Assembly (NCBI GenBank): GCA_045642925.1
Contig: JAZUJW010000048.1
Span: forward strand, 143,331 to 207,330
Length of the DNA stretch: 64,000 nt
Origin: Firm-04 sp045642925
GTDB taxonomy: Bacteria > Bacillota > Clostridia > Oscillospirales > Ruminococcaceae
Reading direction: 5' to 3'
Within the stretch, counting starts at the first letter, position 1. The number at the start of each line of letters is the position of its first letter. Made by a program: the position numbers and the translations under genes. Under the pieces are notes generated by a model that did not search any database, had not been told where the DNA came from, and saw only the letters and a program-made list of their open reading frames with translations. Of the stretch, positions 1-8,320 are shown piece after piece.

Positions 1-625
1 GTAAGTAAACAGAAACAATGAAGCCGATGACTACATTATAAAGCAGTTCCAGTGTGCCGACTGCACCGCTGAGTACAGCACTGACCAGTGTTTGCGCGGT
101 TTCAGTCGGGTCTACACTGGTTTGCGAACTGAAAAATTGTTCGCTGAACTGCGTGAGATAGTCGCTGAGTGCCGTATGTCCATGCAGAAGCGTTTCTGCT
201 TTTTGAATCATGACATCAATATAGTGCGGCATTTGCGCGATGACATTTTCAATATCATCCGTCACCTGTGAAATGGTGGCGACAATCAGCAAAACAGCCG
301 TGCCGACAAATAATAATACCGCCAGAAAAGAACTGATACCGCGCGGAAGCAGCTTATATAGGGCAATGTGCTTTTTTTCCAGTGGACGCAGCATCTTCCG
401 AAACCGAAGTTCCAGCCATGTTTGCATTGGGTTGAGCAGATAGGCAATCATCAGCCCTGCGAAAATCGGGCCGAGCGCAGAAACGATTTTGTGCAGAAAT
501 TGTGTGACACTTGTCAGATTCATGAGTGCATAGGTGAACAGGATGCATCCGCAAAGCACTGCAAACAGTGTCAGGGGACGCATCTGGGAGAGGACGATTG
601 GTTCGCGCCGTACTCGTTTTTTCAT
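1..625 (-). CDS. AI-2E family transporter, N-terminal part (runs off the window)
   Basis: Multi-pass membrane protein of the AI-2E/PerM/YdiK family, whose members export small molecules or act as ion antiporters. The visible ~208 residues begin MKKRVRREP and include hydrophobic helices (LTLFAVLCGCILFTYALMNL, ISSFLAVLLFVGTAVLLIVA) and the family-typical segment GPIFAGLMIAYLLNPMQ near residues 55-70. The ATG at 625 is preceded by AGGAGC about 8 bases upstream. The C-terminal half, including the conserved pore-side helices, lies beyond base 1. It starts 50 bp after the LRR gene that ends at 675, with no terminator visible between them, so it may be the last gene of that operon. The substrate cannot be told from the sequence. 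Confidence 0.8.
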   Translation of the reverse strand, partial: MKKRVRREPIVLSQMRPLTLFAVLCGCILFTYALMNLTSVTQFLHKIVSALGPIFAGLMIAYLLNPMQTWLELRFRKMLRPLEKKHIALYKLLPRGISSFLAVLLFVGTAVLLIVATISQVTDDIENVIAQMPHYIDVMIQKAETLLHGHTALSDYLTQFSEQFFSSQTSVDPTETAQTLVSAVLSGAVGTLELLYNVVIGFIVSVYL

Positions 626-674
626 GCGGTATCAGCTCCTTTTTCTGTTATGACGAAAAGCAGAAATGTTGTAG

Positions 675-2225
675 TTAGTCAGAGATGTCTTCGCTGTCAT
701 CCTCCTCATCCGTGACACCGAAATTGCGTTCATAGGGGTCGCCGTCTGTATCATCCAGAATGCTTTTGTAGTTGGGGTCTGTTACAGTCCCCTGTGCTGC
801 TTCTTCGGCAGCCTTGGTCTTTTTCTTTGCAACCAGATCTTTGATCGTCAGGAACAACGCCAGCAGCGCGAAGAAAATACCTAAGCTGAATCCCCAGAAG
901 CGGAAATTGAAATTGTCCTGCTTGAATTTGACATCGTATTCGTTTGCATAGCGTTTGGCATCCGAAGAGGAATGTCCATGCAAAACGAAATCCGTGCGCA
1001 GGACAGGCGTTTCGGAATCATCTTCCGGAACAGAAAATCCGACTGCATAACTGCCAACGACGGTTTCAGGCGGAATCGTTATGGTGTTCATGGCATCACA
1101 GCCGCAGAATGCACTTCTGCCGATTTCCTTGACAGAAGCCGGAATGGAAATTTCTGTGAGGGATTTGCATTCATAGAAGGCATAGTTGCCGATCGACGTG
1201 CAGTTTTCGGGAAGCGTGAAGTTTTCAAGCTTCTGACAGCCTGCGAACAGACTTGCGGGAATGGTCTGGAAGGCATCGGCAGAACAGTTCACAGATTTCA
1301 GCAGCACGCAGTCGGAAAAACAACCTTCGGGGAACTGTTCGATGCTGTTCAGCGTAACGGTTTCCAGCGAGAGCGAACCTGCAAAGGCATAGTCGGAAAT
1401 GGCAGTGACCGTATCGGGCAGCACGCAGTCTGTTACGCCGTTGCCCGCAGGATAAAGCACCAGTGTTTCGCCGTTTTTGGTATAGAGTGCGCCGTCATCG
1501 CCGGTGCAGTAGGTTTCGTTTTTGTCGTCGACCGTGACCTGCTTCAGACCGGAACAGTTCAGCAGTGCCATGGGTTCTACATCGCTGACGGATGCAGGCA
1601 GGTACAGTTCTTTCAGGGAAGCGCAGCTGACAAAGCACAGACTGTTCAGTGTTTCGATGGACTTGGGGAGTGTCACGTTTTCGAGTCCGATGTCATAGTA
1701 AAACATGGCAGAGGGCAGGCTGGTCAGCTTGTTCGAAAGCGTGATATCGGCGAGCGAGAAGCAGTACGCAAATGCATAATCACCGACTTCCGTGACACTG
1801 TCAGGCATTTCCATTGTGGAAAGTGAAGTGCAGTTATAGAATGCACCTGCGTCAATTTTCGTGAGGGTGTCCGGAAGTTTGATTTCCTGTAATTTGGTAC
1901 AGCCTGTAAATGCGCCCGAACCAATGGAACGAATCTTCGATTTGCTGAGGTCGATTTTGGAAAGCTGTGCGCAGTCTGCAAATGCGCCTTCTCCGATTTC
2001 CAGAATCGGGTAGCCGTCAATCGTTGACGAAATGCTGATAGAGGAGGTGGAGGCACTACAGGCAGTGATGCTGACACCGCCTGAAATTTTGGTATAGGTC
2101 AGTGTTTCGTCCGTAAAGGTTTCATCTTCTGCAAAGGCATTCAGACTTGGCAGGGTGTTCAGCATTCCGCAGCAGAGTGCCGCTGCCGTCAGACCTGCAC
2201 GAAGGGTACGGTATTTATTTGGCAT
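675..2225 (-). CDS. BspA-type leucine-rich-repeat surface protein with C-terminal membrane anchor (LRR-A)
   Basis: Secreted LRR_5 (BspA-like) protein of about 516 residues. The start is taken at ATG 2225 (MPNKYRTLRAGL), which opens a signal peptide ending near AFA; an in-frame start 26 codons upstream would put a charged stretch before the signal. The body repeats units of the form AFxxCxxLxxIxLP about every 23 residues (for example SGAFTGCTKLQEIKLP, AGAFYNCTSLSTMEMP). A transmembrane helix (FWGFSLGIFFALLALFLTI) near residue 445 is followed by a charged, acidic cytoplasmic tail ending DDSEDISD. The start lies inside the last codons of the gene upstream, so the two are translationally coupled. 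Such repeats usually bind proteins or surfaces; the ligand is unknown. Confidence 0.85.
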   Translation of the reverse strand: MPNKYRTLRAGLTAAALCCGMLNTLPSLNAFAEDETFTDETLTYTKISGGVSITACSASTSSISISSTIDGYPILEIGEGAFADCAQLSKIDLSKSKIRSIGSGAFTGCTKLQEIKLPDTLTKIDAGAFYNCTSLSTMEMPDSVTEVGDYAFAYCFSLADITLSNKLTSLPSAMFYYDIGLENVTLPKSIETLNSLCFVSCASLKELYLPASVSDVEPMALLNCSGLKQVTVDDKNETYCTGDDGALYTKNGETLVLYPAGNGVTDCVLPDTVTAISDYAFAGSLSLETVTLNSIEQFPEGCFSDCVLLKSVNCSADAFQTIPASLFAGCQKLENFTLPENCTSIGNYAFYECKSLTEISIPASVKEIGRSAFCGCDAMNTITIPPETVVGSYAVGFSVPEDDSETPVLRTDFVLHGHSSSDAKRYANEYDVKFKQDNFNFRFWGFSLGIFFALLALFLTIKDLVAKKKTKAAEEAAQGTVTDPNYKSILDDTDGDPYERNFGVTDEEDDSEDISD

Positions 2226-3666
2226 TGGAGGAATCCCCTTTCGAACTGTGTTTCTTTTGGGACACGATTTGTCCCTTATTTGGCCCTGCGCCGATGCGGA
2301 CAACGCTGTTTCTGCGATGGATCAGGTATGCGATCAGAGCAATGACTGCGCAGACGGCAACGACGATTGCGACAATGATTCCGATGAAGGCTTCATTGCC
2401 TGTGTGGTAAGAAAGTTTGTTGTTTTGGGCATAAGTTGCCGCAGGAGAACCCGCCTTCACATTCAGCGTGAAGTGTTTCATCTGTTCAAGCGACTGCGTT
2501 TCCTCATTATAATGGAATCCGACACAGAATGGTTCCATGACCGTTACCGTTTCCGGAATGGTCATTTCTTTGAGGGAAGTGCAGTCCAGAAAAGCGTGTT
2601 CGCCGAGTTTTGTGCAGTGTGCAGGAATGGTGATTTCTTTCAGGCTGGTACAGTTTGCGAATGCGGCAGAGGGAATTTCGGTCATGCCTTCCGGAATCGT
2701 GAAAGATTCAAGTGCTTCGCAAGCGTAAAAGGTTTCTTCGCCGAAGCCTGTGACGTTATTCAGGTCGATGCTGTGGAGATTGGAAGCACCGACAAATGCC
2801 CATGCGGCAATGTCCGAAACACCTGCGGGAACAGTGTAATCGCTGTCCGCTTTGGCGGCAGGATATTTCAGGAGCGTGCGCAGACTTTTGTCAAACAGCA
2901 CGCCATCCATGTCGCAGAATGCGGTGTTGTCCTTGTCTACCGTGATGCTTTGCAGGGCAGAACAGCCGTCAAAGACATAATCGCCGAGTGTGCCGATCTC
3001 TTTTGTCAGGTGAACGGACTGAATGCCTGTGCAGTAGGCGAATGCTGTCCCTTCAATGGTATTGAGGTCAGGCGGAAACTCCAGCACGTCAGGGCCGATC
3101 GTACCGTAAAATGCAGATTCTCCGATGGAAATAAGGCTTTCGGGAAGTTGGAAGTCTTGCAGGGCAGAACAGCCTGAAAAACAGGATGCAGGAATGCCCA
3201 TGACCGTATCCGGAATGTCGATGGCGGTCAATGCAGTACAGCCGTAGAAGGCGCTTTCTCCCAGATTGTGGAGAGAATTGGAAAGCGTGACGGATTCCAG
3301 CGCAGTACAGCCGTAAAATGCACCGCTTTCCACGGAAATGACTGAATCAGGCAGTACGATGCCTGTCATTCCCGTGATTTCATAGAATGCGCCTTCCGAG
3401 ATGGTGGCAACGGGTTTATTACCGATGGTTTCGGGAATTTCTACCACGCCTGTCATGTCGCTTGCACAACCGACGATGGATACGGTGTCATCGCTCTCAT
3501 TGCGGTACGAAAACTGCGAGCCGTTCCAGACGATCATGCCCGAAAAATCCATGCCGAGCATATCGCCGTCCGATTCGTCAGCGAGTGCGGCAAGGGATGC
3601 AGAGGGCATCAGTGTCAGCAGTCCGACACACAGAGAAACCAATTGCAAATACTTCTTTCTCATCAT
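2215..3666 (-). CDS. BspA-type leucine-rich-repeat surface protein with C-terminal membrane anchor (LRR-B)
   Basis: Second of three tandem LRR_5 proteins, 483 residues. It opens with a signal peptide (MMRKKYLQLVSLCVGLLTLM, cut near SLAALA), continues with repeats such as ESAFYGCTALTAIDIP and CTSLKEITIP, and ends with one membrane helix (FIGIIVAIVVAVCAVIALIA) and a basic tail. The ATG at 3666 overlaps the TGA of the preceding gene (ATGA), and its own 3' end overlaps the start of LRR-A, so all three are read from one message. Same architecture as its neighbours but only moderate sequence identity, which suggests an old duplication rather than a recent one. Confidence 0.85.
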   Translation of the reverse strand: MMRKKYLQLVSLCVGLLTLMPSASLAALADESDGDMLGMDFSGMIVWNGSQFSYRNESDDTVSIVGCASDMTGVVEIPETIGNKPVATISEGAFYEITGMTGIVLPDSVISVESGAFYGCTALESVTLSNSLHNLGESAFYGCTALTAIDIPDTVMGIPASCFSGCSALQDFQLPESLISIGESAFYGTIGPDVLEFPPDLNTIEGTAFAYCTGIQSVHLTKEIGTLGDYVFDGCSALQSITVDKDNTAFCDMDGVLFDKSLRTLLKYPAAKADSDYTVPAGVSDIAAWAFVGASNLHSIDLNNVTGFGEETFYACEALESFTIPEGMTEIPSAAFANCTSLKEITIPAHCTKLGEHAFLDCTSLKEMTIPETVTVMEPFCVGFHYNEETQSLEQMKHFTLNVKAGSPAATYAQNNKLSYHTGNEAFIGIIVAIVVAVCAVIALIAYLIHRRNSVVRIGAGPNKGQIVSQKKHSSKGDSSNAK

Positions 3667-4895
3667 TTATGCTCCGCTTCGTTTTTCTTCTTTTTGCCGC
3701 CGCGCAAAATGATGACAATGGCAGTGATAATGCCGATGAGTACGACTGCACCGCCGCCGATAATGGCAATCAGCGTACCTTTGTTGTGATTTGTGATGTT
3801 CGCGTCAGGCTTGTTGTCGCTTTTTTTCTTGTTGTCGGACTTGCTGCTGCTGTCATCTTTGGAGGATTCTTCGGTATCATCTGCCGCAGGAGTGGGTTCG
3901 TTGGTTTCGACAAATTCAAAGTGGTTGCCGTTTTCGACATCCTTGGCATAGGAGGAAGCTGCCGAACCCAATGCGCCGTAAATCACGAAGTCATTCAGTG
4001 CATAAAGCTGACGGGAGGAATCCAGACCGTAGCCGAATGCAGAATAGCCAATTTCTTCGACCTTTGACGGAATATTGATGCTTTTGAGTTTGGTCGCTGC
4101 AAATGCGCAGAGTCCGATGCTGGTGCAGCTTTCGGGAATGGTGATTTTTTCGAGTGCTGTTTCTGAAAAGGCACATTCGCCGATGCTGGTGATGGTACTT
4201 GGCATCCAGATATCATCCAGTTTGACGCAGCGATAGAATGCAAAGGCAGGGATTATCGTTACACCTTTTGGAATATCAACATGATTCAGGTTGATGCAGT
4301 CAGAGAAAGCACCGACACCGATGGAAGTTAAAGTGGAAGGCATTTCAATGTCTGTCAGGGTACGGCTGAATCCAAAGGCACTGGCACAAATTTTCTCGAT
4401 GCCGTCTTCTACCTTGACCGATGCCGGAATCTGTTCGATGGGATAGCGCACCAGCCATTTGCCGTCCTGGGTATACAGGATACCGTCACGACTCTCGAAA
4501 AAGACGCTTTCTTCCGGTGTATAGTAGTTTTCAAGCGCGGTGCATTCAGCGAAGGCATAGTCGCCAATGCCAATCAGATTGACAGGCAGTGTGACTGATT
4601 TCAGCGAATAATTTCCTGCAAATGCGGTATCGCCCAGCGCAATGACATCCAGACCATCCAGTGTATCGGGAATGACCAAATCGGTATCTTTGCCTGTATA
4701 TTTTTCAATACAGGCGGCTTGGGTGTCATTGTCATTTGAATTGACCATGATAGAGTATTCATAATCTCCACAGACAATGGTCGCAATGTCATCGCCGTTG
4801 GCATCGGTGACGTCGGCAAAGCAAGGTACAGTTGCAAAGGCTGCGGCAAGCACTGCGGTACAAGCAGCCATTGCCATACGAATTTGCGTTTTCAT
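3663..4895 (-). CDS. BspA-type leucine-rich-repeat surface protein with C-terminal membrane anchor (LRR-C)
   Basis: First gene of the three-gene LRR operon, about 410 residues. The start at 4895 (MKTQIRMAMAACTAVLAAAF) gives a clean signal peptide and has GGAG 8 bases upstream; the ATG 10 codons further up has no ribosome site. LRR_5 units include DTAFAGNYSLKSVTLP and VGAFSDCINLNHVDIP. A Ser/Asp/Lys-rich spacer (SSKDDSSSKSDNKKKSDNK) precedes the membrane helix (LIAIIGGGAVVLIGIITAIV) and a Lys-rich tail. The gene begins only about 33 bp after the glmS terminator, so it either has a promoter inside that region or is expressed by read-through. Confidence 0.85.
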   Translation of the reverse strand: MKTQIRMAMAACTAVLAAAFATVPCFADVTDANGDDIATIVCGDYEYSIMVNSNDNDTQAACIEKYTGKDTDLVIPDTLDGLDVIALGDTAFAGNYSLKSVTLPVNLIGIGDYAFAECTALENYYTPEESVFFESRDGILYTQDGKWLVRYPIEQIPASVKVEDGIEKICASAFGFSRTLTDIEMPSTLTSIGVGAFSDCINLNHVDIPKGVTIIPAFAFYRCVKLDDIWMPSTITSIGECAFSETALEKITIPESCTSIGLCAFAATKLKSINIPSKVEEIGYSAFGYGLDSSRQLYALNDFVIYGALGSAASSYAKDVENGNHFEFVETNEPTPAADDTEESSKDDSSSKSDNKKKSDNKPDANITNHNKGTLIAIIGGGAVVLIGIITAIVIILRGGKKKKNEAEHK

Positions 4896-4927
4896 GGTAT
4901 CGTCTCCATTTTCATATTTCATCAAAC

Positions 4928-4967
4928 AAAAAAGGTGAAACAGGGCATCATAAACCCATGTTTCACC
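4928..4967 (-). terminator. Rho-independent terminator of glmS
   Basis: On the minus strand a stem made from GGTGAAACA and TGTTTCACC, extended by GGG/CCC with one bulge, closes a loop of about 9 bases and is followed by six T residues. It lies 60 bp past the glmS stop codon. The 60 bp between hold two smaller hairpins (TCCGCACCTGCGGA and CTGCTG...CAGCAG) of unknown role. Confidence 0.8.
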
Positions 4968-5029
4968 CCTTTGGACATCTGCTGTTCCCCTCTTTCAGCA
5001 GGTGCCATATTCGCTCCGCAGGTGCGGAA

Positions 5030-6853
5030 TTATTCTACCGTAACAGATTTTGCGAGATTACGCGGCTTATCAACATCATTGCCGCGCATGACTGCGGTAT
5101 AGTATGCGATGAGCTGCAACGGCACAACGCCTACCATCGGCATCAGCAAATCATCGGTTTCGGGAAGCTTGAAGCAGTAATCTGCAATGTCAGCTTCCGG
5201 AGAATAGGATTCGCCGCAGACCAGAATGGTCATTGCGCCTCTTGCCTTGACTTCCTTGATGTTGGAAACGGTCTTTTCGTGCAGTGTTTTCTGTGTGTCC
5301 ACTGCAATGACAGGCATTCCGTCATAAATCAGGGAAATCGTGCCGTGTTTCAGTTCGCCCGCAGCGTAAGATTCGCTGTGGATGTAGCTGATTTCTTTGA
5401 GTTTCAGAGAACCTTCCATCGAGAGTGCGGAATCCAGACCGCGGCCGATGTACAGCAGACTTTCTGCTTTGAGAAGGCTCTTTGCGATTTCGTGGGTTTC
5501 GTCCTTGCGTGCCAACACTGTTTCGATCATGTCAGGTGTTTCCAGCAGCAAGGCGGTCAGACGGCGGCATTCCGCCTCGTCGATCTTGCCCTTTGCGAGT
5601 GCCAGTTCAAATGCGAACAGGTACATGACAGCAATCTGCACCATGTAGGCTTTCGTGGATGCAACCGCGATTTCTGGGCCTGCGTGTGTGTAAATGAGCA
5701 TATCTGCTTCGCGGGCGATGGAAGAACCCTTCGCATTGACCACGGCGAGTGTTTTCGCGCCGAGGCGTTTTGCAAGGCGCATTGCTTCCAGACTGTCTGC
5801 GGTTTCGCCGGACTGGGAAATGATGATAATGAGGTCACCTTCGCCAATCAGCGGTTCACGATAACGGAATTCGGATGCAATATCCACGATGACAGGGACT
5901 CTTGCGATTTTTTCGATGACATACTTGCCGATCATTCCTGCGTGCATTGCTGTACCGCAGGCAACGACATAGATATTGCGGAAATCTTTCAGGGATTCAG
6001 GTGTAATGCCGCATTCACTGAGGTTGGGCAGACCGTCCTCGATGCGGGGCGCTACGGTGCGCTTGATGGATTCGGGCTGTTCATGGATCTCTTTCAGCAT
6101 AAAATGCTCATAGCCCTGCTTTTCAGCAGCATCCATATCCCAGTCAGCCGTCAGCAGTTCTTTGCTGATCGGGTTCTTCTGCATATCGAAGAATTCAGTA
6201 CCGTTCTGCTTGAGGACTGCGATCTCATCATGTTCCAGCAGATAATACTGCTTGGTGTATTTCAGAATTGCAGGGACATCGGAAGCGATGAAGCTTTCGT
6301 TTTCGCCTGCGCCGACAATCAGCGGACTGCCGCGGCGGACAGCGTAGATCACATTCGGAAAATCTGCAAAGAGAATGCCGAGTGCAAAGCTGCCTGTGAC
6401 TTCTTCGAGTGTTTTTGCGATGGCAGCCAGCGGGTCGCCGTGATAGTTGTAATCAAGAAGCTGTGCAACAACTTCTGTATCGGTGTCAGAAACAAAAGTA
6501 CGACCTTGGGAAATCAGGAATTCCTTGAGTTTCTTATAGTTTTCGATGATGCCGTTGTGTACGAGCGTTACATATTCGCCGCCTCTGTGAGGATGCGAGT
6601 TAGTGTCAGAGGGTTCACCGTGGGTTGCCCAACGAGTATGACCGATGCCGACATTGCCTTCGGGTTTGCCTTCGGCTTCCATTTTCGCAGCAAGGTCTGC
6701 GAGCCGTCCTTTTGATTTGGCGATCTGAATCTGTTGATTCGCAAAAACGGCGATGCCTGCTGAGTCATAGCCGCGGTATTCAAGCTTCGAGAGCGCATCC
6801 ACCAGTACATCCGCACAGCAGCGTGCGCCGACATAGCCGACGATTCCACACAT
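5030..6853 (-). CDS. glmS: glutamine-fructose-6-phosphate aminotransferase (isomerizing)
   Basis: Makes glucosamine-6-phosphate from fructose-6-phosphate and glutamine, the entry step to UDP-GlcNAc, peptidoglycan and other amino-sugar polymers; cytoplasmic. Start at ATG 6853 gives MCGIVGYVG, where Cys2 becomes the N-terminal nucleophile; AAAGGAA lies just upstream. The glutaminase half shows GIGHTRWATHG and HNGIIENY; two SIS domains follow with SQSGETADS and the C-terminal DKPRNLAKSVTVE, whose Lys forms the sugar Schiff base. 607 residues, the usual length. It stands alone with its own promoter and terminator. The 5' leader of about 90 bases is too short for, and shows no core of, the glmS ribozyme found in many Firmicutes. 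Confidence 0.97.
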   Translation of the reverse strand: MCGIVGYVGARCCADVLVDALSKLEYRGYDSAGIAVFANQQIQIAKSKGRLADLAAKMEAEGKPEGNVGIGHTRWATHGEPSDTNSHPHRGGEYVTLVHNGIIENYKKLKEFLISQGRTFVSDTDTEVVAQLLDYNYHGDPLAAIAKTLEEVTGSFALGILFADFPNVIYAVRRGSPLIVGAGENESFIASDVPAILKYTKQYYLLEHDEIAVLKQNGTEFFDMQKNPISKELLTADWDMDAAEKQGYEHFMLKEIHEQPESIKRTVAPRIEDGLPNLSECGITPESLKDFRNIYVVACGTAMHAGMIGKYVIEKIARVPVIVDIASEFRYREPLIGEGDLIIIISQSGETADSLEAMRLAKRLGAKTLAVVNAKGSSIAREADMLIYTHAGPEIAVASTKAYMVQIAVMYLFAFELALAKGKIDEAECRRLTALLLETPDMIETVLARKDETHEIAKSLLKAESLLYIGRGLDSALSMEGSLKLKEISYIHSESYAAGELKHGTISLIYDGMPVIAVDTQKTLHEKTVSNIKEVKARGAMTILVCGESYSPEADIADYCFKLPETDDLLMPMVGVVPLQLIAYYTAVMRGNDVDKPRNLAKSVTVE

Positions 6854-6951
6854 AATATTTAGAGTTCCTTTCCCCAAATTTTGTTGTCGATACGAATGTA
6901 AAATCATCAAAACAGTTGGTTTGTGCGTGTTTCGAATTTTACACAATTATC

Positions 6952-6980
6952 ATTATAACATAAAGAATGCAAAAAAGCAA
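6952..6980 (-). promoter_or_regulatory. sigma-A promoter of glmS
   Basis: Minus strand TTGCTT (6975-6980), 17-bp spacer, TATAAT (6952-6957). It leaves a leader of about 90 bases before the glmS start. Confidence 0.8.
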
Positions 6981-6999
6981 GTCATTTTTGAAAAATGAC
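6981..6999 (-). terminator. AT-rich hairpin after the dehydrogenase gene
   Basis: Palindrome GTCATTTTT/AAAAATGAC with a one-base loop, followed on the minus strand by TTGCTTTTTTG. It sits 20 bp after the stop codon of the dehydrogenase gene and abuts the -35 box of glmS, so it probably ends the upstream transcript. Confidence 0.5.
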
Positions 7000-7018
7000 A
7001 AGATTACCAGATAATTCG

Positions 7019-7984
7019 TCACTGACTGACGACACGCTGTGGATTGCCCTCAAGAAAACTGCGGACATTTTCCTCTGCAATTTCGGCGAGGCGTTCTCTG
7101 GTTTCCAGCGGTGTCCATGCGATATGTGGCGTAATAATGCAGTTTTTCGCATTTTTCAGCGGGGTGTCACTTACCATAGGTTCTTTTGTCAGCACATCGA
7201 CATAGGCTGCTGCGAGTGCATCTGTATTCAGTGCGTCTGCAAGGTCTTGTTCCACGACTACACCGCCGCGTGCGGTATTGATGAGAATGGCGGTGCTTTT
7301 CATGCGTGCAAGATTTGCCTTGTTGACAATGCCTTGCGTGCCTTCATTCAGCGGGCAGTGGAGTGTCAGCACGTCAGCACACGCAAAGGCGACCGCAGGC
7401 GAAACAACGGGATACGGGCAGTTTGTCGGTGCAGTGCGCGTGGAAATGACGATTTGCATTCCGAATGCCTCTGCGATTCTGGCGACCGCCTTGCCGATGC
7501 TGCCGTAGCCGATGATGGAAAGCGTTTTGCCGCGCAGTTCGCCTGTTGCATATGGAAAATAGGAGAATGTGCGGGATTGTTCCCATTTGCCGAGCCGTAC
7601 ATCCATCGAATAAAGGGAAACCCGTTCGAAATGGTCAAGAATGTACGAAAAAACAAGCTGTGCAACGGCATCCGTGGAGTAGCTTCCTGCATTGCAGACG
7701 GTGATGCCGTGTGCTTTTGCCGCTTCTATATCCACATTGTTATAGCCTGTTGCCAGCAGACCGACATATTTGAGGTTCGGGCAGGCATCCATGACTTCTT
7801 TGGTAATCAGTACCTTATTGCAGATGACCAGTTCTGCATCACCAATGCGGGAAATGGTTTCTTCGGGCTTGGTCAGCGGGTAAACATCGACCAACCGCGC
7901 AAGTGTCTGAAACCGTTGCGGAGAAAGTTCATTGTGGTCGGACATTGTGTCCCAGTCGAGAATAACAAGTCGCTCTGCTTTCAT
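7019..7984 (-). CDS. D-2-hydroxyacid dehydrogenase (NAD-dependent)
   Basis: Oxidoreductase of the D-isomer-specific 2-hydroxyacid dehydrogenase family, 321 residues, reducing a 2-keto acid such as hydroxypyruvate or glyoxylate with NAD(P)H; cytoplasmic. Seen: GLLATGYNNVD near residue 75, the Rossmann signature GYGSIGKAVA near 150, the catalytic Arg in NTARGGVV, Glu in LTKEP and the His in ITPHIAW. The N- and C-terminal substrate-domain segments are complete. The start codon overlaps the stop of the small membrane gene upstream (ATGA). The exact substrate cannot be named; glycerate dehydrogenase (HprA) type is the best guess. Confidence 0.85.
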   Translation of the reverse strand: MKAERLVILDWDTMSDHNELSPQRFQTLARLVDVYPLTKPEETISRIGDAELVICNKVLITKEVMDACPNLKYVGLLATGYNNVDIEAAKAHGITVCNAGSYSTDAVAQLVFSYILDHFERVSLYSMDVRLGKWEQSRTFSYFPYATGELRGKTLSIIGYGSIGKAVARIAEAFGMQIVISTRTAPTNCPYPVVSPAVAFACADVLTLHCPLNEGTQGIVNKANLARMKSTAILINTARGGVVVEQDLADALNTDALAAAYVDVLTKEPMVSDTPLKNAKNCIITPHIAWTPLETRERLAEIAEENVRSFLEGNPQRVVSQ

Positions 7985-8283
7985 GCGGGCATCTCCGTTT
8001 TATTTTTCTGTGCGAGTTTTTCTGCTGCCTTGACCTTGCGGTACTGGATGAAATAGGTGACAGCGGCGGCGACCAGCATGACTGCTTCCATGATGCCGAC
8101 ACCATAGAACCAGACGTCACTTTCCTGATTGACATAAACCAGCAAAGAGGCAGGAACGGCAATGGTCAGAATCAGTTCATACCAGTATTTGGTGCGGATG
8201 AACTGAAGAAGGAAAAACAGGGTTGCGATGACACAGAAAATGAGATATTTTTCAATGCCATAAGGGAAAAGCGATGCGTCCAT
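7981..8283 (-). CDS. small multi-pass membrane protein, unknown function
   Basis: 100 residues with about four hydrophobic segments: EKYLIFCVIATLFFLLQF, YELILTIAVPASLLVYV, FYGVGIMEAVMLVAAAVTYF and a weaker end. A basic C-terminal tail (KVKAAEKLAQKNKTEMPA) predicts an inside C-terminus. The ATG at 8283 follows a GGAGT site. It overlaps the dehydrogenase gene by four bases and follows tcdA by 37 bp, so it belongs to the operon, but no family is recognised. Confidence 0.7.
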   Translation of the reverse strand: MDASLFPYGIEKYLIFCVIATLFFLLQFIRTKYWYELILTIAVPASLLVYVNQESDVWFYGVGIMEAVMLVAAAVTYFIQYRKVKAAEKLAQKNKTEMPA

Positions 8284-8320
8284 GTGAATGATACTCCTTT
8301 TTTAATCCATACAAAATAGG

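Noticed and set aside
4832..6715. 627-codon plus-strand frame across glmS
   Set aside because: Shadow of glmS; low-complexity Cys/Phe/His composition and no start signals.
6854..7018. glmS ribozyme in the leader of glmS
   Set aside because: Only about 90 leader bases lie after the promoter, and neither the cleavage-site AG context nor the double-pseudoknot core is seen.
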